Source: Arthrobacter sp. ok362 (GTDB lineage Bacteria > Actinomycetota > Actinomycetes > Actinomycetales > Micrococcaceae). Taken from it: 64,000 nucleotides of DNA. How positions within the stretch are numbered: position 1 is the stretch's first letter; each line of letters begins with the position of its first letter. Shown here in pieces: positions 7,946 to 15,349 of the stretch. The notes below the pieces were generated by a model. The model did not search any database. It was not told the DNA's origin and worked only from the letters and a program-made list of their open reading frames with translations. A program made the translations under genes and the position numbers. The stretch is from the NCBI RefSeq assembly GCF_900102785.1, contig NZ_FNGC01000005.1:215382-279381 (forward strand), given 5' to 3'.

Positions 7946-8391
7946 ACGCAGATACTTGCATATAGCGGCGCCTCTCTCAAGACGGCGGCCAATCGTTGCT
8001 CCTCGTGGGAGCTCTCGCGTTCGAGCCGGCGGGAGAGTGCAGTGATGGTCTTGTCCAGCTTCCGGCTCATCCTGCGCCTGTCGTAGACGCGGGCGGCGGC
8101 CCGGGAACCCCAGTAGTTCACCACATCAAAGGGGCCGGTGCCCGCGTTCAGGACGGCAGCGAAAGCCCTGCCGACCGGGCGGGGGAGCCGACTGGCGACG
8201 TGGACCAGGGGAAGCAGGGCGCGGACCACCATGTAGCCGAAGACCATGTGGAAGAGCAGCTCCTCGTTGGTCCAGCGCCTGCCCTTACTCCTGCGGTCGA
8301 GATCTGCGGGCGTTGCGCCCTGCAGCAAGGCACTGAGGTCGCGGCGGTCGCGGCTGTACCCGGCCAGGATCTCTTCCCTCATCGGCTCCAC
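7942..8391 (-). CDS. DinB-like protein
   Basis: A 149-residue protein with the DinB/YfiT-like four-helix look: REEILAGYSRDRRDLSALLQGATPADLDRRSKGRRWTNEELLFHMVFGYMVVRALLPLV. Family members bind a divalent metal through three His residues and several are thiol (mycothiol or bacillithiol) transferases; only one clear His of that set (LLFHM) is visible here, so catalysis is uncertain. The GTG start has GGAG 8 bases upstream. It follows the second arsC-like gene after 82 bases and overlaps the ArsR/SmtB gene by 4 bases, which ties it to the metal and arsenic operon. Confidence 0.7.
   Translation of the reverse strand: MEPMREEILAGYSRDRRDLSALLQGATPADLDRRSKGRRWTNEELLFHMVFGYMVVRALLPLVHVASRLPRPVGRAFAAVLNAGTGPFDVVNYWGSRAAARVYDRRRMSRKLDKTITALSRRLERESSHEEQRLAAVLREAPLYASICV
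7944..7963. promoter_or_regulatory. Inverted repeat over the ArsR/SmtB start codon
   Basis: ATACGCA-N6-TGCATAT, arms matching at 6 of 7 positions, lies across the start of the ArsR/SmtB gene. Similar 7-bp-arm repeats are SmtB/NmtR-type operators. It would let the sensor control its own gene and the CDF gene independently of the upstream ars promoter. Confidence 0.45.
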
Positions 8392-8473
8392 GATGTGCGC
8401 TCCGGCGTCTTTGGTCCTCAGCCCGGCGCCGCAGATGGCCTCGCGGATCCTGGTGGCAGCGGGTGAGGTACGG

Positions 8474-8896
8474 TCAGTTTCCGGTGAGCTCCGCGTACAG
8501 CTTCTCGACGCGCGCCCGGATGTCGTCCCGGACCAGGTTCATGCGTTCTATGCCTTCGATGCCGCGTTCGGAGGGCTCGTCCGTATCCCAGAACTCGAGC
8601 CGCTTGCCCTCGCGAGGCTCGACTTTAGCTTCGTTGCCCAGGACGATAACGACGTCGGCCGCGTCCAGGACTTCGTAGGTGACGGGTTTGGGGTGTTCGC
8701 CGGTGATGTCGATGCCGAGCTCTGCCAGGGAGTCCACGGACTGGGGGTTCAGCGATTCGGCGGGCTTGGTCCCGGCGGAGTGCACCGTGACGGTTCCATT
8801 GGCGAGCTGGTTCATGAGTCCGGCGGCGAGCTGGGATTTTCCGCCGTTCTTGCTGCAGACGAACAGGACGCTGGGTGTTTTCGTGGTTTCGGTCAT
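8474..8896 (-). CDS. Arsenate reductase / low-molecular-weight phosphatase-like protein (CX5K variant)
   Basis: A 140-residue protein of the LMW-PTPase fold. The phosphate-binding loop reads VCSKNGGKSQLA, so the usual C-x5-R-S/T has Lys in place of Arg. The catalytic-aspartate region is WDTDEPSERGIEG. LMW-PTPase-type ArsC proteins reduce arsenate to arsenite with thioredoxin or mycothiol/mycoredoxin. It overlaps the flavoprotein gene upstream by 4 bases. A canonical ArsC is encoded at 10496-10918 in the same operon, so this copy may be a mycothiol-linked paralogue or have another phosphate-type substrate. Confidence 0.82.
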   Translation of the reverse strand: MTETTKTPSVLFVCSKNGGKSQLAAGLMNQLANGTVTVHSAGTKPAESLNPQSVDSLAELGIDITGEHPKPVTYEVLDAADVVIVLGNEAKVEPREGKRLEFWDTDEPSERGIEGIERMNLVRDDIRARVEKLYAELTGN

Positions 8897-10323
8897 GCGT
8901 TCGATTCTTCCTTATCGGAGCTGGGGCTGCTGAGCAGTGATGCTGCCAGTTTTTCTTGGCTGGAGCGGCCGTGGGACAGCCCGGTGGGGAATCCGATGAG
9001 GACCGGCTCAGCAGCCGCGCAGCACGAGGACTCGGACGCGACGGCAACTGCGGCCGGAACATCGCAGCTGGTGCCGGCGTCGGTTGAGCAGACACCGGTT
9101 TCGGGGAGTTCGAGCTGGACGGTGTCCGCGGCCTCGCGGTCACCGGCCAGGGCGGCGGCGACGGAGCGGACCTGTTCGTAGCCGGTGGCCAGCAGAAACG
9201 TCGGCGCTCTGCCGTAGGACTTCATGCCGACAATGTAGAAGTCCTTTTCCGGGTGCGCCAGCAGCGCTGCCCCGTGCGGGGGGACCGTGCCGCACGAGTG
9301 GAATTCAGGGTCGATCAGCGGACCTAGCTCCACGGGAGCTTCGACGGCCGGGTCCAGGTTCAACCGGAGTTCGCGGAGGATGTTCAGGTCCGGGCGGAAA
9401 CCGGTGCACGGCACAACGACGTCGGCCTCCAGCGTCCGCCCGTCAACCGAAGCTACGGTGACGGCGCCGCCGGTTGACGCGAGGGAAGCGATGCCGAAGC
9501 CGGTATGCAGCTCGATGGTTCCGGCCTCGACCAGGCGGCGGAGCCGTGCGCCGAGCTGGCCGCGGGCAGGCAGGTCGTCCAGATCCCCGCCGCCGTAGAC
9601 TTTCGCGGCAGAGGCGCCGCGGATGGCCCAGAGGATCCGGGTGTCAGGTTCGTCCTTGGCGAGGTCGGCGAGGTTGATCAGGGTGTTGGCGGCGGAGTGG
9701 CCGGCGCCGACGACCAGGACACGGCGGGCGGCGAAAGCTCCACGGTCACTGCCGGTGACGTCGGGCAGCGGGGAGGAAATCCTGGAGGCGACGGCGGGTT
9801 CGCCGACGGCGGCCAGCCCGGAGGTGCCCAGCGGGTTGCGGTTGGACCACGTGCCCGAGGCGTCTATGACACCGGCGGTCGGGTAATCGCGGATGTCGCC
9901 GCCGTCGTGCTCGACGCGGACCACGAACGGTATGGTGTCGCGGCCGCGCGTGTGGGTCTTGTCCAGGCCCTGGCGAGTGATTGCGAGCACGCGGGCGCCG
10001 GTCTGCAGGCGCGAGGCGATCTCGGGAAGGGCGGCCAACGGTGTCAGGTACTGGTCGATGAGTTCCCCGCCGTAGGGCACGGCTGTGGGGCGGGGTGCTT
10101 CCCAGCCGGAGGCTTCGAGCAGGCGGACGGCGGCGTCGTCGATGTTGAACCGCCACGGGGAGAAGAGCCGGATGTGGCGCCACTGTTCGATCGCGGCTCC
10201 CGCGGAAGGCCCCGCTTCGAGGATCAGCGGTTCCAGGCCGCGTTCGAGCAGGTGGGCCGCGGCGGCCAGGCCCACGGGGCCGGCGCCGATCACTGCAACG
10301 GGAAGGTTTTTCGTTGAATCCAT
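8893..10323 (-). CDS. FAD-dependent oxidoreductase of the ars operon (ArsO-like)
   Basis: A 476-residue flavoprotein monooxygenase-like enzyme. The FAD Rossmann motif is VIGAGPVGLAAAAHLLE near the N-terminus and the NADPH motif VVGAGHSAANTLIN is mid-protein. ArsO-type flavoproteins are common in actinobacterial ars operons, but their reaction is not firmly known. The C-terminal tail is cysteine-rich (GVCSTDAGTSC ... SSCC), suggesting As(III) or metal binding. The ATG at 10323 has AGAGGA 5 bases upstream. The 3' end overlaps the second arsC-like gene by 4 bases, and the 5' end follows the Cys-rich peptide gene. Confidence 0.85.
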   Translation of the reverse strand: MDSTKNLPVAVIGAGPVGLAAAAHLLERGLEPLILEAGPSAGAAIEQWRHIRLFSPWRFNIDDAAVRLLEASGWEAPRPTAVPYGGELIDQYLTPLAALPEIASRLQTGARVLAITRQGLDKTHTRGRDTIPFVVRVEHDGGDIRDYPTAGVIDASGTWSNRNPLGTSGLAAVGEPAVASRISSPLPDVTGSDRGAFAARRVLVVGAGHSAANTLINLADLAKDEPDTRILWAIRGASAAKVYGGGDLDDLPARGQLGARLRRLVEAGTIELHTGFGIASLASTGGAVTVASVDGRTLEADVVVPCTGFRPDLNILRELRLNLDPAVEAPVELGPLIDPEFHSCGTVPPHGAALLAHPEKDFYIVGMKSYGRAPTFLLATGYEQVRSVAAALAGDREAADTVQLELPETGVCSTDAGTSCDVPAAVAVASESSCCAAAEPVLIGFPTGLSHGRSSQEKLAASLLSSPSSDKEESNA

Positions 10324-10394
10324 GTTTGTCCTCTTTCTCATCAGTGAGCGGGTTCGGGCGGGCCCGCCCGAAGGGGACCGGCGGACAGGGGGGG

Positions 10395-10451
10395 TCAGCA
10401 GCAGTCCTGATCCTCGTCGCAGCAACCGCCGCCGCAGCATCCGGTGTTCAT
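10395..10451 (-). CDS. 18-residue cysteine-rich peptide in the ars operon
   Basis: A very short gene between arsC and the flavoprotein gene. It encodes MNTGCCGGGCCDEDQDCC: 6 cysteines in 18 residues, as three CC pairs, plus four acidic residues. A purine-rich AGGGGGTGAG stretch sits 4 bases before the ATG, a good ribosome binding site, and the gene lies on the operon strand in an otherwise unexplained 172-base gap. The composition suggests a metallothionein-like As(III) or heavy-metal ligand or metallochaperone. That function is inference; I know no named family for it. Confidence 0.6.
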   Translation of the reverse strand: MNTGCCGGGCCDEDQDCC

Positions 10452-10495
10452 TCAGCTCACCCCCTCTCCGTCCTTTGTCAGGCGTGCGGTGCCCG

Positions 10496-10918
10496 TTACT
10501 GGGCGGCCGGGGTGAGGGACGCGATCAGGCCCTCGATGCGGGCCCTGATCTCGTCGCGGATCGGGCGGACGGACTCGACGCCCTGGCCGGCCGGGTCTTC
10601 GAGTTCCCAGTCCTCGTAGCGCTTGCCCGGGAAGACCGGGCAGGTGTCGCCGCAGCCCATGGTGATCACTACGTCGGATTCCTTCACGGCCTCGGTGGTG
10701 AGGATCTTCGGGATTTCAGTGGACATGTCGATGCCGAGTTCTGCCATGGCCTCAACGGCTGCAGGGTTGACCTTGTCCGCGGGCTGGGAACCGGCGGAGC
10801 GGACCTCGATCCGGCCCTCGCCGAGGGTGGTGAGGAAGGCTGCGGCCATCTGGGAGCGGCCGGCGTTGTGGACGCAAACGAACAGGACTGACGGCTTCTT
10901 GGCGGTTTCGGTGGTCAT
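10496..10918 (-). CDS. arsC: Arsenate reductase ArsC (LMW-PTPase type)
   Basis: A 140-residue canonical thiol-linked arsenate reductase. The P-loop FVCVHNAGRSQMAAAF contains C-x5-R-S, further redox cysteines sit in MGCGDTCPVFPG, and the acid loop is YEDWELEDPAGQG. It reduces As(V) to As(III) in the cytoplasm, which Acr3 then exports. The start at 10918 is chosen from the AGGAG site upstream (CAGGAGAACATCACC-ATG) and the family N-terminus KKPSVLFVC; longer reading would add 33 unrelated residues. It lies 28 bases after the acr3 stop codon. Confidence 0.93.
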   Translation of the reverse strand: MTTETAKKPSVLFVCVHNAGRSQMAAAFLTTLGEGRIEVRSAGSQPADKVNPAAVEAMAELGIDMSTEIPKILTTEAVKESDVVITMGCGDTCPVFPGKRYEDWELEDPAGQGVESVRPIRDEIRARIEGLIASLTPAAQ

Positions 10919-10946
10919 GGTGATGTTCTCCTGCGGGTGTAAGTGG

Positions 10947-12047
10947 TCAGAGGGAGGCAGGGGCGGCTGGTTCGAAGAACCGCTTCCGCGCCCACAGCGC
11001 GGCGTAGACGAGGGCAACGAGCGCGGGGACCTCGATGAGGGGGCCGACGACGCCGGCCAGCGCCTGGCCGGAGGTCACGCCGAAGGTGCCGATCGCCACA
11101 GCGATGGCGAGTTCGAAGTTGTTTCCTGCGGCGGTGAACGCAAGCGTGGTGGTTTTGGCGTAGCCGAGGTCCAGCCGCTTTCCGATCAGCATGCCAGCAC
11201 CGAAGACCACGAGGAAGTAGACCAGCAGGGGCAAGGCGATGCGGGCGACATCCAGAGGGCGTGAGGTGATGGTGCCGCCCTGGAGGGCGAACAGCAGCGT
11301 GATGGTGAATAGCAGGCCGTACAGCGCCCACGGCCCCAGTTTCGGCAGGAACGTGTTCTCGTACCAGTCCCTGCCCTTGGCACGTTCACCCATGGTGCGG
11401 GTGAGGAAGCCGGCGAGCAGCGGTAGCCCTAGGAAGACCAGCACGGACGCAGTGATGGCCCAGACGGAGAAGTCCGCGCTGGTGGTGGGCAGGCCCAGCC
11501 AGGAGGGCAGGAACTGGAGGTAGAACCAGCCCAGGGCGCCGAACGCGACAACCTGGAACACCGAGTTGATGGCCACCAGCACTGCGGCCGACTCCCGGTC
11601 GCCGCAGGCAAGCTCGTTCCAGATCATCACCATGGCGATGCAGCGGGCCAGCCCCACGATGATCAGGCCCGTGCGGTACTCGGGAAGGTCGGCGAGGAAA
11701 ATCCAGGCGAGGGCGAACATGAAGGCCGGTGCCAGCACCCAGTTGATCACCAGGGAGGCGAACATCAGTTTGCGGTCGGCAATGACGCGGTGCGTGTGGT
11801 CGTAGCGGACCTTGGCCAGCACCGGGTACATCATCACCAGCAGACCGATGGCGATGGGCAGGGACACTTCGCCGATCTTGACCGCTTCCAGGGCAGTGTT
11901 CAGGCCGGGGATCACGTTGCCCAGAGCCAGGCCCAGCAACATGGCAGCCACGATCCAGGCCGGCAGGAACCGGTCCAGGGTGGAGAGTTTGCCGATGACG
12001 GCAGCCTTCCCGGGGTGGTGCGGCAGTGATTGGGTCTGGACGCTCAC
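10947..12047 (-). CDS. acr3: Arsenite efflux permease Acr3
   Basis: A 366-residue, ten-segment membrane protein of the Acr3 family. It shows the family segment GLARCIAMVMIWNELACGD with the essential cysteine of segment 4, and AAGNNFELAIAVAIGTFG in segment 9. Acr3 exports arsenite using the proton-motive force. The GTG at 12047 follows AGGAG by 4 bases; the frame is open 19 codons further but that stretch is operator DNA. It is the first gene of the leftward ars operon, divergent from arsR. Confidence 0.94.
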   Translation of the reverse strand: MSVQTQSLPHHPGKAAVIGKLSTLDRFLPAWIVAAMLLGLALGNVIPGLNTALEAVKIGEVSLPIAIGLLVMMYPVLAKVRYDHTHRVIADRKLMFASLVINWVLAPAFMFALAWIFLADLPEYRTGLIIVGLARCIAMVMIWNELACGDRESAAVLVAINSVFQVVAFGALGWFYLQFLPSWLGLPTTSADFSVWAITASVLVFLGLPLLAGFLTRTMGERAKGRDWYENTFLPKLGPWALYGLLFTITLLFALQGGTITSRPLDVARIALPLLVYFLVVFGAGMLIGKRLDLGYAKTTTLAFTAAGNNFELAIAVAIGTFGVTSGQALAGVVGPLIEVPALVALVYAALWARKRFFEPAAPASL

Positions 12048-12072
12048 GGTGCTCCTGTGCTGCTCAGCAAGA

Positions 12073-12086
12073 TTGATGAATGTCGA
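12073..12086. promoter_or_regulatory. Candidate ArsR operator, acr3 side
   Basis: TTGA-N6-TCGA imperfect palindrome 26 bases upstream of the acr3 start codon. It is matched on the opposite strand by the site at 12110-12123. ArsR operators are commonly imperfect TTGA/TCAA palindromes of this kind. Confidence 0.5.
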
Positions 12087-12109
12087 TATGTGCAGTATCA
12101 CCATCTATA

Positions 12110-12123
12110 TCGATCAATGTCAA
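12110..12123. promoter_or_regulatory. Candidate ArsR operator, arsR side
   Basis: TCGATCAATGTCAA, the reverse-strand form of TTGA-N6-TCGA, 21 bases upstream of the arsR start codon. The pair of mirror-image sites suits one repressor silencing both divergent promoters. Confidence 0.5.
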
Positions 12124-12143
12124 TCTATGTGCATAATGGGTTC

Positions 12144-12494
12144 ATGAATTCTCTGCAAACTCTCGAACCCGTGGTCGAAGCCTCGTGCTGCGTGCCGTCG
12201 GCGAAGCCGGCGATGAGCGCCGAGGTTGCCCAGCAGAGGGCTCTGATCTTCAAAGCGCTGGCCGACCCCAACCGGCTCCGGCTGCTTTCCATCGTCAAGG
12301 CCGGCGAGTCCGGAGAGGCATGCGTCTGCGACCTCACCGAGCCCCTGGACCTCGGCCAGCCCACCGTCTCCCACCACCTCAAGATCCTGGTCGAGGCCGG
12401 GCTGCTGCGCCGTGAAAAGCGCGGCACTTGGGCCTACTACTCCCTGGTGCCCGGGGCGCTCGAGCAGGCTGCCGGGCTCCTGGCAACCCTGTGA
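12144..12494 (+). CDS. arsR: ArsR arsenic-responsive repressor
   Basis: A 116-residue winged-helix repressor: FKALADPNRLRLLSIVKAGESGEACVCDLTEPLDLGQPTVSHHLKILVEAGLLRREKRGTWAYYSL. The CVCDL motif at the start of the recognition helix is the As(III)/Sb(III)-binding site of classical ArsR; an extra CC pair near the N-terminus (EASCCVP) may also bind arsenic. The ATG at 12144 is the first that follows the operator region. It is divergent from acr3 and translationally coupled by a GTGA overlap to the acetyltransferase gene. Confidence 0.92.
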   Translation: MNSLQTLEPVVEASCCVPSAKPAMSAEVAQQRALIFKALADPNRLRLLSIVKAGESGEACVCDLTEPLDLGQPTVSHHLKILVEAGLLRREKRGTWAYYSLVPGALEQAAGLLATL

Positions 12495-13015
12495 CGGCAA
12501 AGGAAACATCCGCGCCCGTGGTTCGTCCCATGCGCGAGGACGACTGGCCGGCCGTCCAGGGGATTTACCGCGAAGGAATCGCCACCGGACACGCCACCTT
12601 TGAAGCGGAGGTGCCGGACTGGGAGCGCTTCACCAGCTCCAGGCTGCCCGGCCATCGTCTGGTTGCCGAGGCGCCCGATGGCGCGATCCTTGGCTGGGCG
12701 GCTGTCTCCGCCGTGTCCGCGCGGCCCGTGTATGCCGGCGTGGTCGAACACTCCGTCTACGTCGCCGCGGAAGCCCGCGGCAGGGGAGTGGGGGCCGCCC
12801 TGCTGCGGGCCCTGGCGGCATCGACCGAGCAATGCGGGATCTGGACCATCCAGGCCAGTGTCTTCCCTGAAAACGAAGCAAGCCTGAAGCTCCACCTCGC
12901 GAACGGATTCGCAGTCGTCGGCCGGCGGAACCGCATCGCCCGCATGGGCTACGGCCCCACCGCGGGGCAATGGCGGGATACGGTGCTGATCGAGCGGCGC
13001 TCCCCGGTTCTCTAG
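12491..13015 (+). CDS. GNAT acetyltransferase, ArsN1/phosphinothricin acetyltransferase-like
   Basis: A 174-residue GNAT enzyme with the phosphinothricin acetyltransferase pattern: VRPMREDDWPAVQGIYREGIATGHATFEAEVPDWERF, acetyl-CoA motif VAAEARGRGVGAALLRAL, then IQASVFPENEASLKLHLANGFAVVG. The GTG start overlaps the arsR stop, so the two are coupled. PAT-like enzymes inside ars operons (ArsN1) acetylate arsinothricin, an organoarsenical antibiotic; that is the likely substrate here from context. Phosphinothricin or methionine sulfoximine are alternatives. Confidence 0.85.
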   Translation: MTAKETSAPVVRPMREDDWPAVQGIYREGIATGHATFEAEVPDWERFTSSRLPGHRLVAEAPDGAILGWAAVSAVSARPVYAGVVEHSVYVAAEARGRGVGAALLRALAASTEQCGIWTIQASVFPENEASLKLHLANGFAVVGRRNRIARMGYGPTAGQWRDTVLIERRSPVL

Positions 13016-13111
13016 AACGCCAGGCAGCGAAGGCCCGAACCCGGCGGTGGTGAATCCGCAGAGCAGCTAGGCGTCTCCTGCCATCCTGTCAGCGCGGTTC
13101 GTCCGGGCAAA

Positions 13112-13750
13112 CTATTCCGGGCCGGGCCGCCGGGGTGACCCGGCCCCGCCAAACCGCTGGACGGATGCGCTTTGCTGGGCCAGCCGGCGCATGGCCAGGA
13201 GCACCGGTTCCATCAGGAGTGTCCCGAGGACCACGTGCTGCATGGCGGCCTCGGCCGAATCCGTGGGAACACTTTCGACGTCGGCCTCCGCGATGTCCTG
13301 CATTGCCGCGGCGTAGCGGTCCAAGAGCGCCGCCGGCGCCTCGAATCCAGCCTCCGAGAGCCCGTGCAGGGCCTCCACCAGGGCAGCCTGGGTATCGCGG
13401 TCGCACGCCGCTGCGCCCCAGCCCCAGCGGTCCAGGAGCTTTTGTGCCGCGGAGAGGTCGACGTCGTCCGCTGCGGTCCGGGTGACCGCGTGGTGCGCGA
13501 TTCCGAGGAGATCGTGGCCGGACTCTGGCGGGTTTTCCAGGCCAAGCAGTACCTCGCGGGTGGCGCTGACGCTGAGCCCGGCGGTGCCAATGAGTGCCCG
13601 GATGAGCTTCAGCCGCCTCACATGCGAGTCGTCGTAGCGAGCCTGGGTCGCGGAAGTCAGCACGCCGTCGTGAAGCAAATTCTCGCGAAGGTAGTACTTG
13701 ATGGTGGCCACCGGAATCTCCGTGGCCGCGGCCAGCTGTGAGATGCGCAA
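13112..13750 (-). CDS. MerR-family transcriptional regulator
   Basis: A 212-residue MerR regulator. The N-terminal HTH and wing are MRISQLAAATEIPVATIKYYLRENLLHDGVLTSATQARYDDSHVRRLKLIRALIGTAGLS, followed by a long helix and an unrecognised effector domain without Cys metal ligands, so a small-molecule inducer is more likely than a metal. The TTG start at 13750 has AAGGAG 5 bases upstream. It is divergent from the DUF4188 gene across a 42-bp palindrome and almost certainly controls it. Confidence 0.88.
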   Translation of the reverse strand: MRISQLAAATEIPVATIKYYLRENLLHDGVLTSATQARYDDSHVRRLKLIRALIGTAGLSVSATREVLLGLENPPESGHDLLGIAHHAVTRTAADDVDLSAAQKLLDRWGWGAAACDRDTQAALVEALHGLSEAGFEAPAALLDRYAAAMQDIAEADVESVPTDSAEAAMQHVVLGTLLMEPVLLAMRRLAQQSASVQRFGGAGSPRRPGPE

Positions 13751-13765
13751 ATTTTCTCCTTGACT

Positions 13766-13807
13766 TAGATAGTGACACTCGCCAATATTGGGGAGTAACG
13801 GTATCTA
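13766..13807. promoter_or_regulatory. 42-bp palindromic MerR operator/promoter region
   Basis: Arms TAGATA (13766-13771) and TATCTA (13802-13807), inner ACTC/GAGT, and a core CCAATATTGG (13782-13791) all share one centre; 16 of 21 positions pair. TTGACT at 13760-13765 could be a -35 for the rightward gene. The size and symmetry fit a MerR-type site serving both divergent genes. Confidence 0.6.
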
Positions 13808-13821
13808 GTTAGGAGAAAAGT

Positions 13822-14298
13822 ATGGCACGCATCAATGCTGGCCGCTTCACGCACCGCCATTCCGGTGATTTGGTGGTCTTCCTCATTGGCATGCGCATCA
13901 ACAGTCCCTGGCGCCCGGATCTGTGGCTCCCGGTCTTCTTTGCGATGCCCAGGATGCTGACCGAACTCTTCCGGGAGCCGGGTTCCGGCCTTCGTGGTTT
14001 TCGGTTTGCCCTCGGGGCCGGCGGGCCGGTCATCGTGCAGTACTGGGATTCGCTGGACAAGCTGTATGCCTACGCGAGTGCGCCCGATTCCGAGCACAGG
14101 CCGGCCTGGGCTGCCTTCAACCGCCGGGCAAGAAAGGCCCCCAAAGCCGTCGGCATCTGGCATGAGACATTCGAGGTGAGCCGGGCCGAGAGCATGTATG
14201 TCTCGATGCCTACCGAAGGTCTCGCGCAAGCCACCGAGCTTGTGCCCGTCGGGCCCGGAAGCCATCACGCGAAGGACCGGCTGTCCAAGCCCCGCTGA
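13822..14298 (+). CDS. DUF4188 protein (heme-dependent aldoxime dehydratase-like fold)
   Basis: A 158-residue protein: MARINAGRFTHRHSGDLVVFLIGMRINSPWRPDLWLPVFFAMPRMLTELFREPGSGLRGFRFALGAGGPVIVQYWDSLDKLYAYASAPDSEHRPAWAAFNRRARK. This matches the DUF4188 pattern, a ferredoxin-like-fold monooxygenase or dehydratase relative of unknown function. The ATG is preceded by AGGAG at 5 bases. It is divergent from the MerR gene and likely induced through it. No substrate can be given. Confidence 0.8.
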   Translation: MARINAGRFTHRHSGDLVVFLIGMRINSPWRPDLWLPVFFAMPRMLTELFREPGSGLRGFRFALGAGGPVIVQYWDSLDKLYAYASAPDSEHRPAWAAFNRRARKAPKAVGIWHETFEVSRAESMYVSMPTEGLAQATELVPVGPGSHHAKDRLSKPR

Positions 14299-14314
14299 TG
14301 CCGTCGCCGGCTTC

Positions 14315-14545
14315 CTAGCGCAGGAGCATGTTTTTCTGTCGCGGCTTGACGATCGAGTTCTGTCCGCAGTTGGAGCAGGTGATGTTGTAGGCCCTGGAGG
14401 TCGTGAAGACGGGGAGGAAAAACAGGGTGAATTTGGTGGCGCGTTCTTGCAGTCGATGCTGGACGAATTGGTGGCAGTACTGGCACGTTGCCATCCGTCC
14501 GGGAAGGCCACGCAGCACGGTCTTGAGGCCGAGGAGGAGAAACAT
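14315..14545 (-). CDS. Small zinc-ribbon protein
   Basis: A 76-residue protein with two CxxC pairs, CQYC and CSNC, about 40 residues apart, forming a zinc ribbon. Between them is LQERATKFTLFFLPVFTTSRAYNITC, and the N-terminus MFLLLGLKTVLRGLP is hydrophobic. It resembles the actinobacterial zinc-ribbon family that often accompanies TetR genes. AAAGGA lies 7 bases before the ATG. It starts 28 bases after the TetR stop and is probably cotranscribed. Function unknown. Confidence 0.75.
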   Translation of the reverse strand: MFLLLGLKTVLRGLPGRMATCQYCHQFVQHRLQERATKFTLFFLPVFTTSRAYNITCSNCGQNSIVKPRQKNMLLR

Positions 14546-14573
14546 GGCGGATCCTTTCAAAAGAATTTCCGGA

Positions 14574-15284
14574 TCAGGGTTTGGTCGAGGCTCCCGGTAG
14601 CGGGAGGCGGGCTGCGAGGCCCGAAACCAGGATGGTGATTCCTTCATCCAGTTCGGCCATCCCGTCGTAGTCGGCGAGGACGGGGGCGAGGGCGCGGAGG
14701 CGGGGGAACTCTTTCGGCGGCAAGCGGTGCAGGCCCAGGCGGAGAAGGGCCTCGTTTTCGTCGGGGTCGACGACGAATTCCTGCAGCTCGTTGAGGATGT
14801 GCCCGTAGAGGTATCCGTAGTACGCGCGGTAGACGTGCAGGGCGTCCTCAGGTGCGAACCCGGCGTCGATCAGCAGGGACAGGATCTGCTCCAGCGGCCG
14901 CAGCGTCCCCAGCGGCCGCAGGCCAAGGGGTGTTGACAGGGGGCGGGTCACGAGGAGGGGTACCACGTTGGGGTGCCGGAGTGCCAGGAGCCGCAGGTCG
15001 TGGGCAATACGCCGGAGCTGCGCCTGCCAGTCGGGGTCATCGGGAATGATGTCCAGTTCATCCAGGACGAGTTCTGAGACTCCATCCAGCAGTGCCGCCC
15101 GGTTGGCGGCGTAGCGGTACAGGCTCATGGGATCCCGCCCGAGTTCCTGCCCGAGCCTGCGCATGGTGAGGGCGTCGAGTCCTTCGGCGTCCACCAGCGC
15201 CAGCGCCGCGGACAGAACAAGCTCCCGGCTGAGCCGAGTCTTGCCGGGAGTCGCTGGGGGCGCCGAATGATCTTCGGGCGACAT
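14574..15284 (-). CDS. TetR-family transcriptional regulator
   Basis: A 236-residue TetR protein. The HTH is in ELVLSAALALVDAEGLDALTMRRLGQELGRDPMSLYRYAANRAALLDGVSELV (residues 20-75), followed by an all-helical TetR_C ligand domain. The start MSPEDHSAPP at 15284 is the best-placed methionine, though its ribosome binding site is weak; an upstream in-frame start would include the operator. A set of GTAG/CTAC repeats upstream suggests autoregulation. The zinc-ribbon gene follows on the same strand. The target is unknown. Confidence 0.86.
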   Translation of the reverse strand: MSPEDHSAPPATPGKTRLSRELVLSAALALVDAEGLDALTMRRLGQELGRDPMSLYRYAANRAALLDGVSELVLDELDIIPDDPDWQAQLRRIAHDLRLLALRHPNVVPLLVTRPLSTPLGLRPLGTLRPLEQILSLLIDAGFAPEDALHVYRAYYGYLYGHILNELQEFVVDPDENEALLRLGLHRLPPKEFPRLRALAPVLADYDGMAELDEGITILVSGLAARLPLPGASTKP

Positions 15285-15349
15285 GGTGTTCCGTTCGGGT
15301 CGGTGCGGAAAAGCCGCATTTCCAAGGCAATAAAAAGGTTGCTTATTAT

